From contig JAHJIW010000005.1 of NCBI GenBank assembly GCA_018823125.1, forward strand, positions 237,968 to 301,967: a stretch of 64,000 nucleotides of DNA, in the 5' to 3' direction. Of the stretch, positions 57,501-64,000 are shown one piece after another. The DNA comes from Candidatus Margulisiibacteriota bacterium. Lineage in GTDB: Bacteria > Margulisbacteria > WOR-1 > JAHJIW01. The notes beneath the pieces were generated by a model that had not been told where the DNA came from, searched no databases, and saw nothing but the letters and a program-made list of their open reading frames with translations. The stretch's first letter is position 1, and each line of letters starts with the position of its first letter. Made by a program: the position numbers and the translations under genes.

Positions 57501-60500
57501 CCGATGTAATTACCATAAACTTCATTAGTACCTGCGATACGTGCCTGCCAATTGATACCAATTGATATACCAGATAAAGTATTTCCGGAAAGAACGTTAG
57601 TATACCCTCCGCTCTTACTTCCCCCGATAACATTGCGTTGCGAAGAACCTTCAATTCTGATTCCGTCTTGGGTATTACCTAAGTCATCAATTCCATTAGC
57701 GGCAACTCCAATATAATTTCCCATAACATAGTTATCGGTTGAATTTCCAATAATCATTCCGTGCGCATTATTTCCAGAGATTACGTTTCTCCCGCCCGCT
57801 TCGTTACTTCCAATTATATTATTGGTCGCTCCATCAATGATTATGCCGCTGTAATTATTAGCAATGGCAGCACTGCCATTGGCATTGGTACCGATATAAT
57901 TACCTAAAATACGATTACCGGCAGATACACTAATAAAGATACCGTAATCATCAAACCCGGCCCCGTCTCCGTTGCCAGAAATAACATTTCGTTCACCCTC
58001 AGTTATTCCGCCAACAATTGTATTTGAAGATACTAATCCAAGGAAAACCCCTGCTCCATCATTAGCCAAAATACTGGTTCCATTAACATCGACACCAATA
58101 TAATTTCCTTTAATTTGCGCACCGGTCCCATCCCCAATCAAAACACCGCTGTAACCATTTCCAGAAATTATGTTTCTGGCCGCTGACGTGGTTCCTCCAA
58201 CGATGGTATTGGATGTGGCGGCACCCCAAACATAAATTCCGTATCCCCCATTCCCCACATCCTGCAGTCCATCTTTGTCGGGACCGATATAATTACCAAT
58301 AATCGTATTATCAGGAGAATTATCGCCAACACATACACCCCACCAAGTATTTCCAGAAATTACATTGCGCTCTGCCGCAGTAGTACCACCAATTATATTT
58401 CCCGTTCCACCGCCTGAAATATAAACGCCGTGACCATTGCCCTTTGCAGATTCGCCATCACAAGCAGGACCAATATAATTGCCTTTGATATGATTATAGT
58501 CTCCGGTAATTCTCACGCCGCCGACATAAGGCCACCACGGACCAGCAACACGGAATCCATAAATGGTAATCCCTTCTAACGTACAATGATCAGCAGTAAT
58601 ATTAATACCGCTAATGTCTACTGGCGCTACACCTTCGTTGGTGGTAAGCACTATTTCGGGACCATTAGGATTAGTATCGCCTTGATTTAGGGTCTGCGTG
58701 GTTCCATCAATGACCGTGTAATTATCAGTTATGGCGGGAAGCGCGGTATCAACCCGGATCACCCACACATTACCCGTACCACAGCTGGTGTAGCATGCTT
58801 CAGTATTGGGAATATTAAAGTCAATTGTGTCCGGACCAGGGTTGTTATTTGCATCGATGATCGCCTGACGCAGTGTACCAACTCCGGAATCATCACACTT
58901 GGTAACGGTATAAGTCGTCGGGGTTGTATAAGTGAGTAAAATCTTTGGTCGTTTATTGGGATCATCCGTAAATTCTTTTGAATGGAAACTTTTTAAAATA
59001 TTTTGAGTGCCTTCATCCACATATTTTATCATCCACCCTTCATTGGTGGAGGGGCTGGAAACAAATGTCTGCACGTCAGCCGTCACCTCAAAAGTAATCC
59101 AGCGCAGGTTGAGATTAGGCACATTTTCGGTAGTAGTAATAGTTGTAACATAATCTATTCCCGGAGTAGTCCAGGCGTTTCCCGCTTTATAATTATTCCA
59201 GGTGACCCCGGTTTCGGTCCAATCTCTAATTGCATCAACCCGGTGAGCCTCAACCGTCATGGCTGCCCCACCGGCCGAATTTTGATATATCATCAATTTT
59301 GCCGAACTAATCACTGAAGTGGATGGTATTTCAGTAAGATCAAATTTTAAAATTATCCTCCTGGTTTGACTGACCGCATCATTGGCATGCAAATAAAGAG
59401 TTGTGTCCGTCCCATAATTTGTACCGGGGACTGATTCTCTGATAAAAGAGTCTGCTAGCGGGAAAATTGTAGTTACGCCAGGAGCATCACTCGACTCCGT
59501 GGTGGTCGATTCATTCCCAAAATCATCTACTGCCCAGATCTTGGCAAAATAAGTCAATCCTTCCGTAAGCCCCCCGATTTGAGTGCTGTGGGCAGACATA
59601 ACCGCTAAATTGGCGTCATTATCCTGATCCCATTCAGCGGCAGAACCGGTTCGATTTAAAACATCAGATTGGTTAGTCCCATACCAGATTTCGTAGTGAT
59701 TAAAATTGGCTTCGAGCGTAACTGCCGTCCAGCCCCAGGTGATACTAGTTTGGGTATGGAGACTAGCCGCGAAATTAGCCAATCCAAGCGGTACGCAGTC
59801 ATCCACCGAGAAAGTTTCTGAAGTTACTGCTTCCCCATCGATAATAAAATCGTTAGGTACCGCTTGTAGTTTTACAGTAGAGATTATTGATCCATCCAAT
59901 GAACCAAATTCATTAGTAGCTGCTTTAGTATCCCATACAATGGTGACCTCTCTGGTCCCAGAATTTGTGGCAATCTTAGGATTAGTATTCCCAACTTGGT
60001 AGGTTGCCGCATTATCTAAACTTACTGATCCCGTATCTTGTGAAGCTGACACCAACCACGGATCACCCCAGGTTGTTCCTTCATCGGTTGAATATTTGAT
60101 TTGCAACCTGGTTACGTTTCCGCCCACATCCCAAACCCTTACTTCAAAAGAAACGTAGCCGCTGCCATCCGTATATTGAGATGAAATTGATTCAAAGGTA
60201 ACTGCCGGTGCATGGTTGATAGCTGAAATTACACAATTAAGTGCAAATTCAGAGGAATTGCCAAGATTATCAGTGTTAAGGGCAGTCACTGAATCACCAC
60301 TAGATACTCCGGAAACACTAAGTGACCAATTTCCACCGCTGGCAGAAGTGGCTCCTAAGAAAGTACGACCTTCGCCGTAACCACTGGGATCAGGGGTCGT
60401 ACCAACATAATACACTTCTACCGAAACTACATTAGATTCACAGGTACCAGTTACAACGGTTTGGCCACCAACAATATTATATTGCGCCAGAGAAATGGTT

Positions 60501-62980
60501 GGATAAAGCAGATTATCATTTGCCCCATCTCCTGCCAGGTCTATCCCAAGCCCGGTATTGCTGAACATGGAAACATGGGAAATGGTATTATAGTCAGTTG
60601 ACGCCCCAACTATGTGAATACCCGCATAGCTCCCTGTTGTACCATTATAGGCAATGGTACTCCCTTCGCTCGTGCCTGGCAGCCCGATTTTATTAAATTG
60701 GGCACTGCTGGCAATAAATATTCCAAATCGTTTGTTACCGAGGTTCCCTTCACCAGTAGCCATGGTACCAATATAATTGCACCGTACCTCATTGCTATTT
60801 GTGTTTGTGCCAGTAATTTGTATCCCATAATAGTTGCTAGAAAGGGTATTTCTTTCATCGGAAGTATTTCCGCCAATAATGTTATATTTCGCGCCATTGG
60901 CTATGATTACGCCAGGCAACGTATTACCCAGGGCAGCCGTGCCGCCAACATTTGTACCGATATAATTTCCCTTTACTGCGTTGGTATTTGCAGCATCGAT
61001 GTCAACCCCATACCAGTCATTGCCTGAGATAATGTTCCTGGACCCGGCAGTGGTGCCGCCAATAATATTATATTTCGGGCCGGCGGTTATTAATACGCCG
61101 GACCAGGAGTTCCCCCGGTCAACCGTGCCGGTATAATCTGTGCCAATATAATTCCCCTTTACTTCATTACTGAGGGACTCTGTCCCATAAATATTAATCC
61201 CGTTAACATTATTGCCTGAGATAATATTCCTGTCCCCGGCTGTAGTCCCGCCAATAATATTAAAGCTGGGGCCGCCATATAGATTGACCCCATTCTGGGT
61301 GTTCCCCAGATCAGCCGTGCCGGTATAATCTGTGCCAATATAATTTCCCTTTACTTCATTGCTGTTGGCTCCCGTCCAAAAAATATATATCCCGTCTAAA
61401 GTATTGCCGGAAATGATATTCCGCTCACCCTCAGTTGTTCCGCCGATAATATTATAAGTTGACGAATTATAAATTGACACTCCCCGGTTAGAATTTGGCA
61501 ACGGGACAGTGCCGTTAGCCCTTGTGCCCAGATAATTCCCGCTCACCACATTTCTGCCAGCATCAACAATACGAACACCATCCAAATTATTGCCGGAAAT
61601 AATATTCCTGGCTGCCGCAGTGTTTCCGCCAATAATATTAAAGCTGGGGCCGCTATTTATATATACACCGGAGGATGTGTTCCCGAGATCTGTGGTCCCG
61701 CTGACATTTGTGCCGATATAATTGCCCTTTACTGCATTACTGTTAGCCCCGGTCCCATAGATATAAACCCCATTTGAATTATTGCCGGAAATAATGTTTC
61801 TGGCCTCGGATGTTGTTCCTCCGATCACATTGCCAGTGGCGCCGGAATTATAGATTAAGATTCCGTAATGGTTGGCGCTGGCCGCCTCGCCGGTCGCCGT
61901 GGTTCCAATATAATTGCCCCGCACCTTATTGCTTGCCCCGGTTATGTAAACTCCTGCGTAACTGCTGGCGCTAAAACCGTTTATGGCCATGCCCTCAAGC
62001 GTACAATTTGATCCCGAAATATTAAACCCGTGGGCACTGCCGGCAGAAGCGCCATTAATGACAATTTCAGGGCCTTGAGGATTGGAGTCGCCTTGATTGG
62101 TGGTCTGGGTGGTCGCGTCAATCTTCACATTATTTACACTTATAGTCGGCAAGGCAGATGAAGGAGAGATTCTCCAAAAGCTCACCCCGCCTTCGGTGGT
62201 ATAGCCGGCCTCCGTAGAAGGGATATTGAAAATAATGTTTTTTATATTTGGATCTCCGTTAGCCGTATTAATAGCGTCACGCAGCGACCCAACGCCCGAA
62301 TCAGCGCAATTTGTTACAATGTAAGTTATCACATCATAAGTTATGCTTAATTTGGGCCGTTTGGTCGTTTGGGTAGGTTCATCATTGGAATAAAAATAAG
62401 CATAATAACTGGAACCGACCGCCTCATCGGAGCCTTTTACCAGCCATCCAAAATTGGTTGCCGGCGTTGAAATAAAAGACTGGACGTCATTTACTAGTTG
62501 CGTTGATTCGAAAGTGCCCCATTTAGCGTACGGCGGGCCACCACCCCAGATAACCGTCCCGGAAATAGTCGAACTATAGTCTCCTCCCCCAGAACTCCAG
62601 GCGGTTCCTGTTTTATAATTATTCCAGGTTACCGAACTTTCCTGCCAATCCCGAACCGGGCTCTGCTGAATCCGGTGAAGATTAACAACATAGTCAAAGC
62701 CGCCGGTCGCATAAACATAGAGTTCCAGAGTCGCTGACGTAACAGTAGCATTTATGGGTATGCTGGACAGGTCAAATTGTATAATTCCGCGCCGTATAGA
62801 CGCGCTCCACGGATAAACAAGAACACTAACCTGGCTGCCATAATTCGTGGTCGGTGCAGCCGCAGCCATATAAGAATCTGCGCTGGACGGCTGGATCGTT
62901 ACGGTAGTCGCCCATGCCTGGGCTGCCATCAGACAAACTATCCCAAAACCAATAAAATATTTTTTAAAATAATTAATCAT
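54539..62980 (-). CDS. giant modular secreted beta-helix adhesin (2813 residues)
   Basis: Signal peptide about 1-24 (QAWA). DNRLRE module about 25-210, then a CSLREA-type helix block (217-850) with an Ig-like cap (PDPSGYGEGRTFLGA), FnIII-like pair (920-1165), second DNRLRE module (1167-1345), second block (1355-1965) and third block (2007-2750), then the tail IEDGIKQKVEIGGQKRKVYE. Coil repeats (NY(I/L/V)G-x...N) number 7, 6 and 8 in the three blocks. Each block opens with a GEAA-type (or GESA) coil and closes with TATGEGN(L/V)GN, a unit also found in the 1684-residue protein. Likely surface-exposed or secreted; ligand unknown. No promoter is clear upstream, and a terminator precedes it. Confidence 0.82.
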   Translation of the reverse strand: MINYFKKYFIGFGIVCLMAAQAWATTVTIQPSSADSYMAAAAPTTNYGSQVSVLVYPWSASIRRGIIQFDLSSIPINATVTSATLELYVYATGGFDYVVNLHRIQQSPVRDWQESSVTWNNYKTGTAWSSGGGDYSSTISGTVIWGGGPPYAKWGTFESTQLVNDVQSFISTPATNFGWLVKGSDEAVGSSYYAYFYSNDEPTQTTKRPKLSITYDVITYIVTNCADSGVGSLRDAINTANGDPNIKNIIFNIPSTEAGYTTEGGVSFWRISPSSALPTISVNNVKIDATTQTTNQGDSNPQGPEIVINGASAGSAHGFNISGSNCTLEGMAINGFSASSYAGVYITGASNKVRGNYIGTTATGEAASANHYGILIYNSGATGNVIGGTTSEARNIISGNNSNGVYIYGTGANSNAVKGNYIGTNVSGTTDLGNTSSGVYINSGPSFNIIGGNTAAARNIISGNNLDGVRIVDAGRNVVSGNYLGTRANGTVPLPNSNRGVSIYNSSTYNIIGGTTEGERNIISGNTLDGIYIFWTGANSNEVKGNYIGTDYTGTADLGNTQNGVNLYGGPSFNIIGGTTAGDRNIISGNNVNGINIYGTESLSNEVKGNYIGTDYTGTVDRGNSWSGVLITAGPKYNIIGGTTAGSRNIISGNDWYGVDIDAANTNAVKGNYIGTNVGGTAALGNTLPGVIIANGAKYNIIGGNTSDERNTLSSNYYGIQITGTNTNSNEVRCNYIGTMATGEGNLGNKRFGIFIASSAQFNKIGLPGTSEGSTIAYNGTTGSYAGIHIVGASTDYNTISHVSMFSNTGLGIDLAGDGANDNLLYPTISLAQYNIVGGQTVVTGTCESNVVSVEVYYVGTTPDPSGYGEGRTFLGATSASGGNWSLSVSGVSSGDSVTALNTDNLGNSSEFALNCVISAINHAPAVTFESISSQYTDGSGYVSFEVRVWDVGGNVTRLQIKYSTDEGTTWGDPWLVSASQDTGSVSLDNAATYQVGNTNPKIATNSGTREVTIVWDTKAATNEFGSLDGSIISTVKLQAVPNDFIIDGEAVTSETFSVDDCVPLGLANFAASLHTQTSITWGWTAVTLEANFNHYEIWYGTNQSDVLNRTGSAAEWDQDNDANLAVMSAHSTQIGGLTEGLTYFAKIWAVDDFGNESTTTESSDAPGVTTIFPLADSFIRESVPGTNYGTDTTLYLHANDAVSQTRRIILKFDLTEIPSTSVISSAKLMIYQNSAGGAAMTVEAHRVDAIRDWTETGVTWNNYKAGNAWTTPGIDYVTTITTTENVPNLNLRWITFEVTADVQTFVSSPSTNEGWMIKYVDEGTQNILKSFHSKEFTDDPNKRPKILLTYTTPTTYTVTKCDDSGVGTLRQAIIDANNNPGPDTIDFNIPNTEACYTSCGTGNVWVIRVDTALPAITDNYTVIDGTTQTLNQGDTNPNGPEIVLTTNEGVAPVDISGINITADHCTLEGITIYGFRVAGPWWPYVGGVRITGDYNHIKGNYIGPACDGESAKGNGHGVYISGGGTGNIIGGTTAAERNVISGNTWWGVCVGDNSPDNTIIGNYIGPDKDGLQDVGNGGYGIYVWGAATSNTIVGGTTSAARNIISGNGYSGVLIGDGTGAQIKGNYIGVDVNGTSILANDGAGVFLGLVSSNTIVGGITEGERNVISGNGDGAGFDDYGIFISVSAGNRILGNYIGTNANGSAAIANNYSGIIIDGATNNIIGSNEAGGRNVISGNNAHGMIIGNSTDNYVMGNYIGVAANGIDDLGNTQDGIRIEGSSQRNVIGGSKSGGYTNVLSGNTLSGISIGINWQARIAGTNEVYGNYIGTTATGEGNVGNSQYGVNISGGSTHNLIGGTITDEGNTIAYNGTAGSYDGVYVTGSTTIYNTISHNSMLSNTDKGIELVSLGNEELAAPAIDSALWNSGTGLTTIEGTCVAGIASVEVFIADTTDDTAYGEGRIFLGAVVPSGTTWTVTVTGATTADVVTATNTDNSGNTSEFSLNRAVVDAGAGYYGVLNTYDSGRNSLRWCMNNAIAAGGNETIWFNIPTTDPGYTTEAGVNFWRISPISALPTMNVNGVHIDATTQVTNQGNVNPFGPEVVVSGTNAGSVNGFFITGSNCTLEGMVINNYSTNGYSGVLIYGANNRIVGNYIGTDATGEAAAANYRGVYSYGAGAINNVIGGLGTTEGNVISGNTNVGIQIIDAYYNVIQNNYIGTNQSGTAALANGSSGIDIYNGNYCVIGGSTLEGRGNNIISGNTYNGVYVAVTSYVTVEGNYIGTDVYGTGDLGNGDVGVFFDTSGAYNIVGGSTPDKRNIISGNVSYGVFLEDVSSCEVKGNYVGVDVTGNTALKNENSGVSIGVNAFRNIIGGLTAGERNIISGNGNVGQYNEYGVRIYNSPNNIVIGNYIGTNWDGTAAVKNEQSGILIDGASATGNIIGSNEAGGRNIISGNDESGIFIHFAPGNRVIGNYIGTDVNGTADLGNNSAGVNIQGNTAISNIVGGKTTAERNVISGNNDNGMFIGNNWQGYAAGSCEVYGNYIGVDKTGLIDLGNTNYGIFIYGAGATNNIIGTSEAGGRNVISGNSLTGIFISGGANYHYIRGNYIGTTATGEGNVGNSQMGLYLTGGAHHIMIGGPTTYEGNVIAYNGTSGSFDGIYLSGAATDYNTITHNSIFSNTDLGIDLAGDGANDDLLYPTISTAGYYPDSGETHISGTCESNVVSVEVYNVGVTPDPSGYGEGQTFLGVASASGGTWSIVLNYAGSGETISAINTDNLGNTSEFALNFVITGFSGKHYIIEDGIKQKVEIGGQKRKVYER

Positions 62981-62997
62981 TTATTAATTTGGCTACC

Positions 62998-63045
62998 AAA
63001 AAACGCGGCTTAGCTTTTGCCTCAAATTTGAAACAAAAGCCAGCC
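62998..63045 (-). terminator. intrinsic terminator after the tail-fibre-like gene
   Basis: On the minus strand GGCTGGCTTTTG and CAAAAGCTAAGCC pair around a 14-nt loop with one bulge and one mismatch, then GCG and six T. It lies 22 nt after the stop at 63067 and just before the giant adhesin. Confidence 0.7.
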
Positions 63046-63066
63046 ACAGAACGCGCATTAAGCTAT

Positions 63067-64000
63067 TTAGTCGTAGTATCCTTTTACCCAACCCGTATAA
63101 GCATTGTCACCGGTATCAACCTTACCTTTAATAATTACAATAAAAGTCTGTCCTGGAGTGAATGTTCCGCCCGACAAGTTAGCGCCCGAAATCGTGGTGG
63201 CCGTTTTACTGGTTTGGGTAAGACCGGAAGTTATTGAATAAACCGAATTGCCATCGGTACCAAGCACATAAATTTCAATCTCATTATTTCCGGTTCCGTC
63301 CGAAACTTTATGCATAACCTCTAGTGCCGTACTTTCCCAGGTAGTAAAGTTCAAGGGCACATTAATCTGGTGAACAATATCAATGTCCTGATTATCAGAT
63401 AATCCATTAATCACGTTCCATTGTTCGTAATCGGTATAGCTATATTCTGTCCAGGAATCACAATTGTTACTGCCGCCGTCAGCCTGGTGCAATCCATCCT
63501 TGCCACCTTGATAAAACTCAGTGATTCCGTCTCCCCGAACTGCTCCGGTGGCTTCAATGGTGCCCGCCACACTTAAATCCTGACTCGGATCAGTATCACC
63601 AATGCCAACTTTACCATTGCCGCTAATATGCACACGCTGCAAATTATTGGTCCAGAACTGCATAGAATTATTAGCGTGTTGATAGGAAATGACGCCTACG
63701 TTTCTTTGATCCGAATCAGAAAAGCCAATGTTTCCGCTGTGGCTGTTATCAGTTAAGATTTGAACCGCTACATTGTCATCACTGTTTTCAAAAATCGAAA
63801 CGTCCCGGCTGGTATCCCAAACCGGTTCTACCGCAACATCGGCAAGGGTAACCCTTAATTTAACGCCGGATTCGTGAGTACCGATACCAACATTACCAAT
63901 ATCATAATAAATATTGTTGCCGCTGCGGGTCCAATAACCTTCTCCAGTTACGGTTAGGTCATCCCAAGCATTACCGTTATAAAAATAAAGATTGGTCCCG
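63067..64000 (-). CDS. tail-fibre-like repeat protein, N-terminus cut by window edge
   Basis: The frame is open from the stop at 63067 to the last base, so 311 residues are visible and the N-terminus is missing. NVGIGTHESGVKLRV and KVGIGDTDPSQDLSVAGTIE are the GIG-x(T/D)-P-x-x-x-L-x-V-x-G repeats of phage tail-fibre and adhesin-like proteins. A C-terminal beta domain of about 150 residues (GWVKGYYD end) has no recognised family. Function unknown; context suggests a surface or secreted protein. No other phage genes are near. Confidence 0.72.
   Translation of the reverse strand, partial: GTNLYFYNGNAWDDLTVTGEGYWTRSGNNIYYDIGNVGIGTHESGVKLRVTLADVAVEPVWDTSRDVSIFENSDDNVAVQILTDNSHSGNIGFSDSDQRNVGVISYQHANNSMQFWTNNLQRVHISGNGKVGIGDTDPSQDLSVAGTIEATGAVRGDGITEFYQGGKDGLHQADGGSNNCDSWTEYSYTDYEQWNVINGLSDNQDIDIVHQINVPLNFTTWESTALEVMHKVSDGTGNNEIEIYVLGTDGNSVYSITSGLTQTSKTATTISGANLSGGTFTPGQTFIVIIKGKVDTGDNAYTGWVKGYYD

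Noticed and set aside
60614..61027. Plus-strand ORF of 137 residues
   Set aside because: Antisense of beta-helix coils; no ribosome site and no domain.
63067..64000. Prophage tail region
   Set aside because: Only the GIG repeats resemble tail fibres; no other phage gene is nearby. Such repeats also occur in bacterial surface proteins.

Overview
This 64 kb window is gene-dense bacterial chromosome from a diderm (Gram-negative-type) organism. Almost every base is coding, most genes lie on the minus strand, and many junctions are 1-11 nt overlaps. I see no rRNA, tRNA, CRISPR array, insertion sequence, prophage or gene-free stretch longer than about 140 bases. Peptidoglycan genes, LptC/LptA-like and LptD-like lipopolysaccharide-export proteins, PorV-like outer-membrane barrels, and SLH and LysM domains point to a thick-linked outer membrane. 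The mix resembles uncultured candidate phyla near Margulisbacteria/Saganbacteria (WOR-1); this placement is an inference and not a sequence match.

Layout. 1-11.8 kb (minus): a PorV-like barrel (cut by the window edge), a YtxH/DUF948-like/YtxH trio, pheA, dCMP deaminase, split transketolase, then murB-murC-murG-ftsW-murD-mraY, read from a clear promoter at 11792-11820. 11.9-13.4 kb: a small secreted protein with a strong terminator, an MscS-like membrane protein and secG. 13.4-19.5 kb: gpmI on plus, then VOC protein-ndk-pgk-gap on minus (lower glycolysis), then a fused LptC/LptA-like gene on plus. 19.5-24.7 kb (minus): aroQ-M24 peptidase-ispD-two half-size TauE/SafE genes-trpE-rodA. 24.9-30 kb (plus): an unusual EF-hand/MORN-like/HEAT protein, PBP1A and a phosphohexomutase. 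30-34.3 kb (minus): glyA-ftsE-ftsX-PpiC/TPR. 34.5-37.6 kb (plus): YgiT-type zinc finger, CBS-less IMP dehydrogenase-like gene, guaA. 37.6-45.4 kb (minus): dnaB-lptD-tmk-alaS-ruvX-mltG with 4-nt overlaps. 45.5-64 kb (minus): a cell-surface locus with two giant beta-helix adhesins, a protein with a T9SS/FlgD-like C-terminal domain, a PorV-like barrel fused to SLH and LysM domains, a shortened ArsC-like gene and a tail-fibre-like protein.

How it fits together. The left 45 kb is housekeeping: cell-wall precursors and their polymerases (MurB/C/D/G, MraY, FtsW, RodA, PBP1A, MltG, FtsEX), outer-membrane assembly (Lpt, PpiC-type chaperone), glycolysis, aromatic amino acid steps and GMP synthesis. The right 18 kb is the accessory part and the most novel. 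It encodes surface or secreted proteins next to a predicted outer-membrane-to-peptidoglycan tether (barrel + 3 SLH + 3 LysM).

Gene expression signals are unusually legible. Ten sigma70-like promoters were found; seven have an exact 17-bp spacer and three are extended -10 boxes. Several place the transcription start 0-8 nt from the ATG, so leaderless translation is likely for secG, gpmI, the lptC-like gene, the YgiT-type gene and PBP1A. TTG start codons are common, and four gene junctions use TTGA in place of ATGA.
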